Below are positions 12,674 to 23,977 of a stretch of DNA of 64,000 nt, piece by piece (the first letter of the stretch is position 1; the number at the start of each line of letters is the position of its first letter). The notes below the pieces were generated by a model that was given only the letters and a program-made list of their open reading frames with translations, made no database searches and had not been told where the DNA came from. The translations under genes and the position numbers were made by a program. Source of the DNA: Pleurostoma richardsiae (lineage: Eukaryota; Ascomycota; Sordariomycetes; Calosphaeriales; Pleurostomataceae); contig JANBVO010000020.1 of assembly GCA_030052745.1 (NCBI GenBank), positions 62,001 to 126,000 on the forward strand, in the 5' to 3' direction.

Positions 12674-13241
12674 ACAAATCCCGCCCGGCCTTTTTTCCTT
12701 TTGGCACATAGACGTACACGCGTGGGGCCCAGCTTCGAATCGAGGTGCTTTGTGGATTCGCAAGCATCGAAAGGAGGACTGTATCGATATGGGGCGGAGA
12801 CATTTGGCGAATTTTCTTGCATTTTACTGGCACTTGAGCTTCCCCTTGGAAAGTCTCAGCGGCGTTTCCGGCAGATGGAGCCGGACGGGGCGTTTCTTTC
12901 AGCAGCCTTCCTTTCTAATCACGAGAATGAGTCCACGGCCGGAAATCAGCATTCTTCGGGTTTGCATGGCGGTTTTTCTTCCTCTTCCTGGATACCCCGT
13001 GCGAAAGAGAAAAAAGTACGGGATGGTCAGATCTGCAGTATGGCGCATGGCGGCTTTCCATAGAATGAGGAGACTAGATTGCTCCTACATGCAGCACGCT
13101 CGTCTATGTCTAATGACTTTTAATCGAACACCCTATGCGGTGTCAGAGGTATCTAATGCTGCCTCACACCCTTGCTCTGCCACATCGCCGTCGTAACTCG
13201 TCTATGCGTGATGCGACCTGTAAAACCCTCCCCGGTCTGTT
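12674..13241. other. Intergenic between convergent genes
   Basis: This is the 3' flank of the Zn2Cys6 gene (+) and of the HAD gene (-). A 194-codon plus-strand frame overlaps the 3' end of the factor but has no domain. Confidence 0.45.
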
Positions 13242-14280
13242 CTAGATGACGGTAGTAGCAGCCGTCTCCGGCTTATCCCCTTCGACTTGCACGTCCAGGG
13301 GCGTCCCCTCTTTCATGCAGGCATCCTCCTGCGCCTCCGCAGGCGGCACCACGATGCCGTACTTCTCGTACGGGAAGTCCACCAGATTGTCGTACTCGTC
13401 CGCCCAGCCGTCGTCGATCTCGCCCACCTGGTGCACGTCCACATCGCCGGCCTCGAACGTCCTGCCGGCCAGCACCTCCTTCTCACGGCCAGCGTACTCC
13501 TTCTTCAGCATGGGGTGCGGGCACCACACGACGCGCATGCCGGCGCGGCGGCCGGCCTCGACGCCAGGCACGCTGTCCTCAAAGACGAGGCACTCCTCGG
13601 GCGTGATGGGGGGCTCGCCGGGGGCGAGGCTGTCGTTGACGGTCTGCAGGGCCAGCAGGTAGATGTCGGGCAGGGGCTTGCCTCGGCCGGGGGGGATGCG
13701 CTTGTCGTCGCCGAGGACGCGGCGCTGGGTGGGGAACACGGAGAACAGGTCCTGCAGATGGGCGGTCTTGAGGCGGAAGTTGGCGGCGTGCGAGGAGGTC
13801 GCGAGGGCGATGTGCACCCGGTGCGGCTTGCTCGTGTCCCACGCCTGCTGCTGCTTCCCCTCGTCCTTCAGGTCCCAGTACCGCGTGCGGCCGAGACTGG
13901 CGAGCAGGTCGTCGACGCCGGGGAGGGGTTGGGCGCTGGGGAAGTGCTGCCGCTGCAGGGCAGAGCACTCGGCGAGGTAGTCCTCGTGGGAGACGGGCAG
14001 GCGGGCCCACTCGTGGAAGATGGCGTTGGCGGCGGGGCCGGGGCGCCCCTGCAGGCGGGCCTTGATGGACCAGGGCAGGCGGGGGCGGCCGTACTTCTCG
14101 AGGATGATGTTGATACAGAGGGTGTAGATGTCTTCGGTGTCGAGGAGGAGGCCGTCCATGTCGAAGAGGCACGCCCGGACGGGAGGGAAGCTGGGGAGAG
14201 GTTAGCCGAGGGCGGCAAGAGGAGAGAGAAGGGAGAAAGGGGGAGGCTATGGTTGGGACGCACTCTGTCTTGGGCGCCAT
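13242..14280 (-). CDS. HAD-superfamily phosphatase, GS1/HDHD1-like
   Basis: Two exons (14280-14264 and 14190-13242) encode 321 residues. The tiny first exon supplies MAPKTD, and splicing of a 73-bp intron gives RACLFDMDGLLLDTED. That is HAD motif I, with nucleophile Asp16 and acid/base Asp18. Motif II is in IALATSS, and the C-terminal acidic motif is in ECLVFEDSVPGVEAGRRAGM. This is the subfamily I cap pattern of GS1-like phosphatases (pseudouridine-5'-phosphatase, DOG-type sugar phosphatases), so a small cytosolic phosphomonoester is the likely substrate. It is divergent from the TPR gene. Confidence 0.88.
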
Positions 14281-14767
14281 TGTGTCTGATCTGGTCCGGA
14301 TCTGGTTATGGTTCGCTCGGGGCTCCAGAGTTGAAGAGGATCTCGCGACTTGAAGAGGGTTTATCAAGGGATTGGCACCTCCGGGATGTGCTTCTTCGTG
14401 GTGGATCGGCGTGAGTCAAATGTCAACACTCGGGGCGAGATGGAGGGGCAGAGGGGGCGGGGCCGAACGCCCGGGCTCTAAAAATTGGAGAAAATGGCGC
14501 CTGCCGCGAATGCCCCACTTTACGCCCGAGCTGCCCCTGGCGGGGAATACACACGGTACGTACTCAGGTACTGAACTCCGTACCTTGGGCTGCTTGGGTA
14601 CCGAAGGTACGTATCTGCAGGCCATCAATCAACACAAATATTCTGTCGATTTACTGTTTGCATGTGATGACGACGAGAGCAGCGTCACTGTGAATTTCCT
14701 GCCCGTGTCATATCGACTCTGCGAGCAGTCACGCTCCTGACAAGTCCTTCTTGACTTGTGACTCGGC
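14281..14767. promoter_or_regulatory. Divergent promoter region, HAD / TPR genes
   Basis: A 487-bp spacer between outward-facing start codons. It contains three GGTAC-type repeats near 14554-14610 (CGGTACGTAC, CCGTACCTTGG, GGGTACCGAAGGTACG). No known site is named. Confidence 0.4.
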
Positions 14768-15756
14768 ATGGCAGCTCCAAAGCCAGAGAAGCCTTCGGGC
14801 AAGGAGTCCGCGCCCGTTGTGGCCGACGCAGAGCTGCTGAAGGAAGCAGGCGATCAGCCCAAGTTCTCGCCCGAGGAGGAAGCAGTCAGTCCTTCGGCAG
14901 ACACTTTCCACACCCGATAGCTGGCTGACATTACCTGTCTCTCTACAGAGCCTGGTCACCGAGTCCAATTCGCACAAAACCGCCGCCAACGATCTCTTTT
15001 CCAAAGCCAAATACGAGGCTGCCATCGCGAAGTACGATGAAGCCGTCGCCGTGTGCCCGAACTACCTCGACTACGAGCTCGCCGTGCTGCAGTCCAACAT
15101 CTCCGCCTGCTACCTCAAGCTCGAGGAGTGGAAAGACGCCATCAAGAGTGCCACGGCTGCTATCGACTGCCTGGACCGCCTCGACATCCAAGAGACCGAG
15201 CGCGAGAAGGAGGAGGCGGCAGCCAAGCTCGAAGAGGAGGCCGTCGAGGATGAGATCGTCAGCGCCGGTGCCCAGACCGCGGGCCCCCCGCTGCCAAAAG
15301 AAGAGGACGCTTCTGAGGCGGCGAGGCGCAAGCGGAGAGAGGACATTCTACGGATACGGGCCAAGGCGCTGATGCGGCGAGCGAGGGCGAGGAGCGAAGC
15401 GGGAGGCTGGTCGACTCTCGCGGGGGCAGAGGAGGACTACAAGGCCCTTGCCGGCATGACGAACCTGAGCCCGGCGGACAGAAAGATCGTGCAGGCGCAG
15501 CTGAGGAGCCTGCCCGCCAGGACGAAGGCTGCCCAGGAAAAGGAGACGGCGGAGATGTGGGGCAAGCTGAAAGAGGTGAGTGGCCCCCAAGACTGCTCAG
15601 CGCCAGGGACTTGTTTGCTAATGATGACGGCTCGTATTGTAGCTCGGCAATGGAATCCTGAAGCCGTTCGGGCTGAGTACTGAGAACTTCCAGATGGTCA
15701 AGGACGAGAAATCGGGCGGATACAGCATGAATTTCAAGCAGGGTGACCAGGAATGA
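14768..15756 (+). CDS. Tetratricopeptide repeat protein, TTC1-like
   Basis: Three exons (14768-14884, 14949-15575, 15643-15756) encode 285 residues. After a Lys/Glu-rich N-terminus the TPR array begins with [20 protein letters not shown], then [20 protein letters not shown] long charged Glu/Lys/Arg insert ([19 protein letters not shown]) follows, then a further repeat ([18 protein letters not shown]). The C-terminus ([19 protein letters not shown]) is the conserved tail of TTC1/Tah1-like adaptors, which bind chaperones. Introns are 64 and 67 bp in phase 0. Probably a cytosolic co-chaperone-type adaptor with a housekeeping role. Confidence 0.85.
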
Positions 15757-16318
15757 GGGGGATGAGCTCGCAGCGAAGACTCGGTACTACGGGGAACGAC
15801 TCTCGAGACCTCCCGTAGCGGTGCGACTATAATCAGGACTAAATCGAGATCCTCGACTTGTTCTCGATACGTGCGGGCACGGTGAGAAGCCTGCGCCCTT
15901 AATGGATCCAGGATGCCTCACTATGACCGCGGCGCTCGTCCGCAAGCGCGCGGTTTTAGGTGTTGTCTATCCCTCGTAAGACTTCTGCTGGAGGGACGAA
16001 CCCTCATTCCTTGTGTTTATCCCAACAGTTGCCATCTTGCAACGCTCAGATAATCGGACAGAGACGGATAAACATTTGAAGCATCCGCCGCTCTTCAGCA
16101 GCTTCTGAATACAGAGTACAGCTTTGGAAACGCGGTTGGTGTACCCTGCTGAAGCAACGACTCCTTAGAAGACACAAATAGACAAGACACGCATTACTGC
16201 ACTGGCTCTGTATGGTGATTCTGCTGGCTCATCTAGTGATGCACGGTTAGTATTGGAGTGCGTGTTACGATCTCAGGTTGCTAATCTGACACGAGAAGAG
16301 CGGGCCAAATACGCGTTC
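15757..16318. other. Intergenic between convergent genes
   Basis: This is the 3' flank of the TPR gene and of the sulfatase. Nothing further was recognised. Confidence 0.45.
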
Positions 16319-18142
16319 TCATATCGCCTTGACCCGCCTCTCGAACCGCGGGATCGTTTTGGTGAACTTGGACGGGTCGTCCCTGGCGCCGTCCTTCCAG
16401 TACTCGTACTCGATCCACGCGTTCTCGGGCATCTGCTCCTCCATGGCCGCCATCCAATTGCCCAGGTCCGGCGACAGCGGCATCACGCCCGTCTCCAGAA
16501 CGTATTGATCCCACAGCTTGAGCAGCTCCTTCATCCGCTGCGGCTCCTGCTCGGCCAGGTCATGGATCTCTCCAGGGTCCTTCGCCAGGTTGTACAGCTG
16601 CCACCGCTCGGGGCCCTTGGGCTTGGGGATGAAGACGATCTTCCAGTCGCCCTTCCGCACCGCCGCCCGCCCGCACGTCTCCCACCCGTTGATGAAGTCC
16701 TTCTCGTGGATCGACGGCGCCTTCTTCTCCAGGTACGGCACCATCGACTTGCCCCGCATGCTGACCACTTCGCGGCCCTGGTACGTCGGCGCCGGGTGCT
16801 TGACACCCGCCATATCCAGGATCGTCGGCGCGAGGTCCATGACTGTCGAGAACTGGTGGGTTATGCTGCCAGCCGCGACGTCCTTGGCCCAGCCTGCCGG
16901 GGGCTTCATCAGGAAGGGCACCCGCACGCCGCCCTCAGTCGTGTACGCCTTGTACAGCCGGCTTGGCGCCGTGGCGGCCTGCGCCCAGCGCGGCCCGTAC
17001 CAGATGAAGGAGTCGCCGTTGCCGAGGTTGTCGATGCTGTTGTTGTAGTACTTCTGCAGGTGCTGGATCATGGTGCCCTGCACGATTGGATACGCCTCGT
17101 AGGCGGCGCCCTCGGCGCCGTTGTCGGAGAGGAAGCAGATGAAGGTGTTGTCCAGCTCGCCCGTCTCCTCGAGGTAGTCGACGACCTTGCCGACGTTGCC
17201 GTCGATGCACTCGACCATGGCGGCAAACACCTCCATCGCCCGGCATGAGTTGGCCCGCTCTTCGGCCGACATCTCCTCCCACTCCTTGACCTCGTCCGCC
17301 ACGACTGGGTGCGGCTCTACCTCCTGCGGGATCATGCCGAGGTCCTTGAGTCGCTGCAGCCGCTTCAGACGCAGCGCGTCCGGCCCGTCGTCGTAGACGC
17401 CCCTGTACTTCTTAATGTACTCCTGAGGTGCCTGCAACGGCCAGTGCGGCGCCGTGAACGGGAGGTACGCGAAGAAGGGCCGCTCGTCATCGCCGTCCTC
17501 CTTGCGGTCCTTCAGGTACTGCAGCATCTTGTCGCCGTACCCGTCGGATGAGTACCAGCCGTCCGGCAGCTTTTTGACGTACTCGCCGTCCTCGCTGTGC
17601 AGCGCGATGAAGCTCATGGTCATGAACTCGGGGATCTGGTCCGCGCCCTCGAGCTGCGGTTCGTAGGCGTAGTGGTTGGAGCACGCGGGCAGGTGGGCGA
17701 GGCTGCGCTCGAAGCCGCGCGCCTTGGGGCTGCGCTCGGGGGTCAGCCCCAGGTGCCACTTGCCCGACATGAGAGTCAGGTAGCCGGCGTCGCGTAGGAT
17801 CTCCGGGAGGGCGGCCACGCGCTCGTTCAGGTAGCCCTCGTAGCCGGGCATGCCACGCTGGACGGCGGTGGACATGGTGCCGTTGGGGTCGTTCTGCCCG
17901 GAGATGTTGGTCCACTCAATCAGGTTGCCCAGCCCGGCGATGTGGTGGTCCGTGCCGGTCATGATCATGGCCCGCGAGGGCGAGCACGCCGCCGCCGCGT
18001 GGAAGTCCGTGAAGCGGATGCCGTTCTTCGCCAGCTTGGTCAGGTTGGGCGTGTGGATCTCGCCGCCGAAGGGCTCGATGTCTGAGAAGCCCAGGTCATC
18101 GGCCACGATCACGAGGAAGTTGGGCCGCTTGGGGCTGGCCAT
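16319..18142 (-). CDS. Sulfatase (arylsulfatase-type)
   Basis: An intronless frame encodes 607 residues. The N-terminus carries the metal-binding NFLVIVADDLGFSDIEPFG (Asp15, Asp16). The formylglycine motif is CSPSRAMIMTG, with Cys53 as the residue converted to formylglycine; this is the eukaryotic CxPSR form. Further active-site elements are GKWHLG and the FFAYLPFTAPHWPL segment. The protein hydrolyses a sulfate ester and thereby can provide sulfur or release a carbon skeleton. There is no obvious signal peptide, so it may act inside the cell on an imported substrate. It is divergent from an MFS sugar-type transporter across 921 bp, which suggests joint uptake and desulfation. The long plus-strand frames across this gene are shadows caused by high GC. 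Confidence 0.93.
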   Translation of the reverse strand: MASPKRPNFLVIVADDLGFSDIEPFGGEIHTPNLTKLAKNGIRFTDFHAAAACSPSRAMIMTGTDHHIAGLGNLIEWTNISGQNDPNGTMSTAVQRGMPGYEGYLNERVAALPEILRDAGYLTLMSGKWHLGLTPERSPKARGFERSLAHLPACSNHYAYEPQLEGADQIPEFMTMSFIALHSEDGEYVKKLPDGWYSSDGYGDKMLQYLKDRKEDGDDERPFFAYLPFTAPHWPLQAPQEYIKKYRGVYDDGPDALRLKRLQRLKDLGMIPQEVEPHPVVADEVKEWEEMSAEERANSCRAMEVFAAMVECIDGNVGKVVDYLEETGELDNTFICFLSDNGAEGAAYEAYPIVQGTMIQHLQKYYNNSIDNLGNGDSFIWYGPRWAQAATAPSRLYKAYTTEGGVRVPFLMKPPAGWAKDVAAGSITHQFSTVMDLAPTILDMAGVKHPAPTYQGREVVSMRGKSMVPYLEKKAPSIHEKDFINGWETCGRAAVRKGDWKIVFIPKPKGPERWQLYNLAKDPGEIHDLAEQEPQRMKELLKLWDQYVLETGVMPLSPDLGNWMAAMEEQMPENAWIEYEYWKDGARDDPSKFTKTIPRFERRVKAI

Positions 18143-19063
18143 GGTGAGATGTTGGAGGATAGGGGTGAGGATAGGGGTCGGGTATGATGGGCCAGTCGGG
18201 TTATGAGGAGGAGTAAATCTGAGAGAGACGAGTCGGCAACAGGTTCACTGGTTCAACCTGGCCTTGATGAGAGGAGGGAGGAAGAGGAGCATGAGGAGTT
18301 CAAGTACCCGAGCTGGTCCATTGTCAAGCCTGCGTCTTCCCCCTTTTTATATCAGACCATGGTGTTTGACTGTTTATCATCTAGAGGAGCCGGAACTCGT
18401 AAGTTTCCCCGCTCAGCGACTTCGGCCCTCTCTTATCGCGATGATGACTCGCTGAGCTTACTGCCCGCGGCCCACACTGGCGCCTCCAAGAACACGTCTT
18501 GAGGGCATTTCCCTGCCCCTGAAGCACCATCTCGGTGTTGAGAGTCATCGTCGTCGCGACATCCGCGTCAATAGCCGTTGTTGCCGTCTCCGTTGCCGTG
18601 CTCGCCGCCGAGTCCCGGACGGCAGCCGACCCCAGATGCGGGAGTCGGATCTGCGGGGGAAGCCCGAGTGCTTGGCTCAAATCGAGCGTTTCAGGGCGCT
18701 GCCAGTTCGCGCCAGGCTATTTACAGCTGTCCTGAGCTGCACATCACCGTGCTGTCCCCGCATATCCGGCCCTGTTAGCGTATCGTCGAGCTCCCATGCG
18801 AGGCGTGGATCCATACCGCTTGCAGGATAGGGCTATCAAGGCTCTCCTCGCTATCATCTCATCCCCTGGGTGGAGCGCTTCGAATGCTCACTTCTTACTG
18901 GCCCGAGATGTCGCAATACTTGGTCAGAATCTCGCCTTGGCTGCCCTGTTGGACTACTGTGCATATCTCGCCGAGCAGGGAACGTTGCTTGGATGTAAGG
19001 TGACGAGGCCCGAAGGACCTGGAGCCGGTCTGCGGTCTTTTCTTGGTACTTATATGAGGGACA
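18143..19063. promoter_or_regulatory. Divergent promoter region, sulfatase / MFS transporter
   Basis: A gene-free 921-bp spacer between outward-facing start codons. No convincing binding site was recognised; small open frames lack domains. Confidence 0.45.
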
Positions 19064-20961
19064 ATGGATGAAGAAGAGTCAGAGGCTCTCCTGCCACACT
19101 CGTCGCAGCGAGAGCAGCAGTTTGATACCAATATGCAGGGAATTACTCTGGGCAAGATCCGGGCCTACTGGCTTGGCTGCGTCGTGTGCATGGGTGGCTT
19201 TCTCTTTGGCTACGACAGTGGAATGTGAGTGGCCCTCGTCCTGATGTTGCAAGAGGTGGCTATGATATGCTAACTGGGAGCCAGCGTTGGTGAGTGAATC
19301 TAGGAACCGTTACCCGTCCTTGGCGACAGGGCAATGCTGACGACGCCATAGGCGGCGTCTTGACCTTGGCCTCCTTCGAGAACGACTACCACTACGCCAA
19401 GGGCCAAGCCACGAGAACAAACTCCCTCTCCGTCGGCCTCCAACAGCTCGGCGCCTTCGTCGCCTGCTTCCTCGCATGGCCACTTACCGACTATCTCGGC
19501 CGTCGGAAGGCGCTGATGATCTCCTCGTTCGTCTTCTGCATTGGTGCCATCATCCAGACCATCAACACACACTCCCTCGCAGCGTTCTATGTCGCCCGTG
19601 TCATTGCCGGCCTCGGCCTCGGTACTGCCACCGTCGTCGTTCCTGCTTTTAGCAGTGAGATGGCACCCAAGGATATAAGAGGCCGTATTGGGTCGTTCTT
19701 TCAATGGTTCTACACTTTTGTACGTTCTCACGGTTTCTCAGCAGGCCTCAATCGCTGACAAGTCTTCGTGCAGGGGATCTTCACCTCATACTGGGTTGAC
19801 TATGGAGTCTCGCTGGGCAAGTCGAATACCAAGCAGTGGCAGATTCCCATTGGTCTGCAGCTCATTCCGGCCGCTCTCCTGGGCCTGGGAATGCTCACTC
19901 TCAAGGAGAGTACTCGTTGGCTGACCAAGAAGGGCCGCCATGAGGAGGCTTGGGAGAGCCTGAAGTGGATCCGGGCCGACGATTCAGAGGCAACTCAGGA
20001 GGAGATGGAGGAAATCCGCCTCGGTGTTGAGCATGAAGCTCACGCCACGGAGGGTTTCCAGTTCAAAGGCAAGTCCTGCTTTAGTTCCCCGTACTGCACT
20101 GCCTGCTGACTTGCTGCGCCCCTTAGAACTGCTCTTCAAGGACAACTTCAAACGCATCTTCGCCGCATTCGCCATCTTTACTGCACAACAGGCTACCGGT
20201 ATGTAATTCCCTGGTATGCTATTTCGCTATGGAAAACTCCAGTCCTAACGCCTTCCAGGAGCGACGGCCTTCGCCTATTATGGACCGCAATATTTCAAGC
20301 TCCTAGTGGGCGGCGGGTCCAAGGACCTCCTCTTGACCGCCATCTTCGGCGCCATCAAGGTCGCGGCGTGCGGTACCTTTGTCCTCTTCGTGTCCGAGCG
20401 GGTCGGCCGCCGCCACGTTCTCATCGGCGGTGCTGCCTTCATGGCGGCTTGCCAGATCACCACCGCAGCACTGGTCAAGGCCATCCCTCCCCCTGAGCAG
20501 GGCAATGTCACGTCTTCGGGTATCGCGACGATCGCCCTCATCTACCTCTTCGTCATCGCATACAACTTCAGCTGGGGCCCGATGCCCTGGCCCTATGTCT
20601 CGGAGTAAGTTGAGCCATCCCATACGCGCGCTGTTGGTATTGACGGTACTCTAGAATCTTTCCCGCCCGCATCCGGGAGCCGGGCATCGCGATCGGCGTC
20701 GGGTCGCAGTGGCTCTTCAACTTCGTCTTCTCCCTCACTACGCCGTACATGATGACCAACATGGGATGGGGCACGTTCCTCCTCTGGGGCATCTTCGACG
20801 CCGTCATCGCCGTCGTGACCTTCTTCTTCCTCAAGGAGACGAAGGGCCTCTCGCTCGAGACCATCGCCCACCAGCGATTCCACAAGGGGCGTGGCGAGGA
20901 TGACCTCTCGGCCAAGATTGTCGAGGTCGAGGCCGAGGGCCGCGAGAGTGAGTTAAGGTAG
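19064..20961 (+). CDS. MFS sugar transporter with a 5-nt microexon
   Basis: Seven exons (19064-19224, 19285-19289, 19352-19719, 19774-20068, 20127-20198, 20259-20604, 20655-20961) encode 517 residues. The sugar-porter signatures are present: FLFGYDSGIVGGVLTL at helix 1, LGRRKAL after helix 2, PAFSSEMAPKDIRGRIG after helix 4, ERVGRRHVL after helix 8 and LKETKGLSLETI at the end. Twelve membrane segments are expected. Exon 2 is only CGTTG. It is flanked by CCAG and GTGAGT and is needed to restore SGIVGG. Intron 4 (20069-20126) has a GC donor (GCAAGT) and restores FQFKELLFKD. Plasma-membrane import of a hexose or related compound is likely. The divergent sulfatase hints at a sulfated or glycosylated substrate. 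Confidence 0.9.
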
Positions 20962-21498
20962 GATGAGGTCGATAGACTGTTCGAAGTCCTGTTGTGTGTG
21001 GCAGTACATGAGTTCATATACCCGGTTGAGCTTTGTTGAAACAAAAAGGAGCGAGAGAACGCTGCAGGCAGAAAAGGTTGAGAAGTAGCTCGCTGAGCAA
21101 TATCCATGAATTTAACGCCTGGCCCACGCCGACGTACTGTACTTGAAGTGTGAGATTTGGGTGCTGTAAATGTGCTCATTTGTAGGCTGTAGCGGCGGGA
21201 GCCCGCGCCGGCCCCGGCGATTGTTTTCTGGCCGGAGGCCGATGCTGACACCGAGAGCTTACCATTTGAGACAAATCAATGGAGGGGATCAGGAGACGTC
21301 GTCCCTGCGGCGTGGGAATCCTTCAGTAAACCCGTGGATTTCGCTCGGAAAATCGGCAGCCTAGGGAAGAGTATTACTCACAGCCCCTCCACTGTACACA
21401 TCATACGTGCGGCCCCTTCTCAAGAGCGTCGTCGGAGACAACAACACCGATAAGAAAGCTTTCGTAGCGACAGCTGAAAGAGAGTCGTACTCATCAGG
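20962..21498. other. Intergenic, 3' of transporter and promoter of epoxide hydrolase
   Basis: 537 bp with no coding potential recognised. It should hold the promoter of the downstream epoxide hydrolase. Confidence 0.4.
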
Positions 21499-22864
21499 AT
21501 GTCCTTTGCCACCGTACCAGCTGGTGGTACGATTGACCTGGAGCCGTTCGAGCTAAGTGTTCCGGAGCAGGACGTCGTCGACTTCAAGACCCTCCTTAAG
21601 CTGTCCAAACTCGGGCCGGAGACATTCGAGAACCTGCAGCCCGCCGGCCGATACGGGATCTCGAGAGCATGGCTCACGAATGCTAAGGAAGTCTGGGAGA
21701 ATGCTTTCGACTGGCGCAAGCATGAACAGCGAATCAACAGCGTCCCGAACTTCAAGGCCGTGGTAGACGATGCCGAGTCTGGGCCCATCACCATTCATTT
21801 CATGGCGCTGTTCTCATCCAGGAGTGATGCTATCCCGCTTCTCTGCATGCACGGGTGGCCCGGATCGTTCATGGAGTTCTTGCCCGTCATCGAGCTCCTG
21901 AGGAAGAAGTACACTCCGGACACTTTGCCATATCATGTGATTGTGCCGTCTCTGCCTGGCTATGCCATGTCATCCGGCCCGCCGCTTGATCGGGACTTCT
22001 CACTGCTCGATGTCGCTCGGATCTTGAACCAGCTGATGATTCGTCTCGGGTTCGGCGCGGGCTATGTCGCGCAGGGCGGAGATATAGGAAGCATGCTATC
22101 TCGGATCCTCTCTTCCAAGTATGACGAGTGCAAGGCATTCCATGGTGAGAGGTGCAACAAACTGACACTAGGCTTGCATCTATGCTAAGACCTTTTTTAC
22201 AGTCAACGTATTTGTCCTCGTTCCCCCTGAGATGAAGGATCCCCAAGAGCTGTCGGCGAAGCAGGCCAAGAAGTACGAGCGAGCACAGGCCTGGCGGGCG
22301 CATGGCTTTGGGTACGCCATTGAGCATGCGACCCGCCCAGCGACAGTGGGCTTGGCGATCTCGTCCAGCCCCTTGGCTTTACTCGCATGGTAAGAGCCGC
22401 GGTCGTCCTGGGTAGTGGATCCTGCTAATGTCGAATAGGATCGGCGAAAAGTACTGCGAATGGGTTGACGAGCAGCTGCCGCTCGACACCGTCCTTGCCC
22501 TCGTGTCTCTGTACTGGTTCACGTCATCATTCCCGCGCTGCATCTACCCCTACAGATTCGTACTTGGTCGTGCCGGGAAGGCGATGCCGTCGTCGAATGA
22601 GAAGCCGTTTGGGGTTTCAGACTTCCCTGGCGACCTGGCTGTCCATCCCGAAGCCTGGATCAAGGCCACTTATCCGAACCTTGCGCACTATAGAGAACAC
22701 GATAAGGTAATAAATAATTGGCGTCGGCTCCCCTCCTGACATTGCAAAGCGCTGACCCGAACACGACGCAGGGTGGGCACTTTGCTGCTCTAGAGCAGCC
22801 GGAGATCCTTCTTGAAGACGTGGAAAGTTTTGTTGCACAGATAAGAGATATTGTTAGGAAGTGA
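21499..22864 (+). CDS. Epoxide hydrolase, microsomal-type alpha/beta hydrolase
   Basis: Four exons (21499-22144, 22203-22389, 22439-22706, 22772-22864) encode 397 residues. The N-terminal EHN domain (DLEPFELSVPEQDVVDFKTL) precedes the alpha/beta hydrolase core. The oxyanion motif is HGWPGS (119-124), the nucleophile is Asp195 in QGGDIGS, and the catalytic His is in GGHFAALEQPE near the C-terminus. This layout matches microsomal epoxide hydrolases, which convert epoxides to diols through an ester intermediate. No N-terminal membrane anchor is seen, so it is probably soluble. Introns are 58, 49 and 65 bp, all GT-AG. Possible roles are detoxification or a tailoring step. Confidence 0.92.
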
Positions 22865-23758
22865 TGCTGGGACAAGTGACTTTCATTTGGGATTACCCAG
22901 TGTCAATAGGTATATCGGATCGTTGATAGACACGCAGATGCACGTTGCCTGTGTGTGGAAGTGCCTCCTACCTATCTATCGAGACCGATGCTCATTTATT
23001 GCGTGTAATGGGCGCCTGGTTGAATGAGACCATGCAACTATCAGGTGCACAGGAAGACACTCGGGGAGTAAATGTCCTGGAACTCTCACTGCCTAGATGC
23101 TGAATGATATCTAGTCTTCGGTGTAGATGAGCAAAAGGTCGATGTCATTCGCGCACCTTCAGACGCCTCGTCAAGACTGGCACTCATACAGTCTGACAGT
23201 AACGCAATGTGTCATCCGGTCACATGCATTCAAATTAAGTCGTTCAGGAATTACGCAGTGCTGGAGCTCCTCCGGTGTGTTTCCATTATGAGCTCTGCGG
23301 CACCGGAGGCCGCCGCCGGACACAGCCCCGAGGCAGCAACTTAGGACCCATGGCCGTGCCGCCTGACGGATAACAACGGCTCTGGGCAGCCTTCGGAGCG
23401 TCTAAGCCTTAAAGTTGGCCCGCATGCATTGAAGTGGTCATCACGGGCGGCCGGGGGGCCGTCATCGCGACCCGAACCCGAGCAGCTGGAGGTCGGCGCA
23501 TGCCACCATCTCCATACTCACAATACATAAACCTAATACCCATGGCGTTCTATGAGTCCAAGGCAGAATTTTACGCAGAACCCTACATCAACTCCTTATA
23601 TAAGTTTCTTTGTGTCGGTCGGAACTTACACTTTTAACATATTCGACCAGACGATCCAAACCAAGAAAGAATCCGAAACCACAGCAGAAGCTGTCATCAT
23701 TTCTTCCAGGCCATTTCCATCTCACTCGTTTGCAACAGAGAACTAAGCTACAGCCAAT
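22865..23758. other. Intergenic upstream of the small cysteine-rich ORF
   Basis: 894 bp without a recognised gene. A TATA-like TATATAAG lies at 23597-23604, about 155 bp before the small ORF, followed by a pyrimidine/adenine-rich stretch consistent with a leader. Confidence 0.45.
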
Positions 23759-23977
23759 ATGCCTTCCTACGACTATTGTTACGACTGCGGCGAATACGTG
23801 CGCCTCGGCTGCTACTACTGCGACGACTGCTTCTGTTTCAAATACCCGTCGACTTGCGCCGCTGGCACCAGAACCACCACCACTACTACCACTCGCTATA
23901 CTGTCCGCCGGCGCAGGAGATATTTCCGCCCTTTTTCGTCTTCTAGGAGTTATAGAAGCGTCCGCATCTATGTATAG
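23759..23977 (+). CDS. Small cysteine-rich, basic-tailed hypothetical protein
   Basis: A 72-residue frame that I do not recognise. Eight cysteines sit within residues 7-33, in the order CxxC, seven residues, CxxCxxCxC, six residues, C. A run of threonines follows, then an Arg-rich tail (VRRRRRYF) with Ser/Arg. There is no signal peptide. The paired cysteines could bind a metal, and the tail could bind nucleic acid; both ideas are inference. Support for a real gene is the ATG in a reasonable context (CCAATATGCC), a TATA-like box upstream and amino-acid composition far from random. It lies on the GC-normal side of the RIP block. The evidence is modest. Confidence 0.45.
   Translation: MPSYDYCYDCGEYVRLGCYYCDDCFCFKYPSTCAAGTRTTTTTTTRYTVRRRRRYFRPFSSSRSYRSVRIYV

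Noticed and set aside
13287-14414. 375-codon plus-strand frame antisense to the HAD gene
   Set aside because: Composition is Val/Gly/Ala/Leu-rich as expected for the complement of GC-rich coding sequence; the HAD motifs on the other strand are unmistakable.
16253-17248. 331-codon plus-strand frame across the sulfatase
   Set aside because: Shadow of the sulfatase coding strand; no domain.
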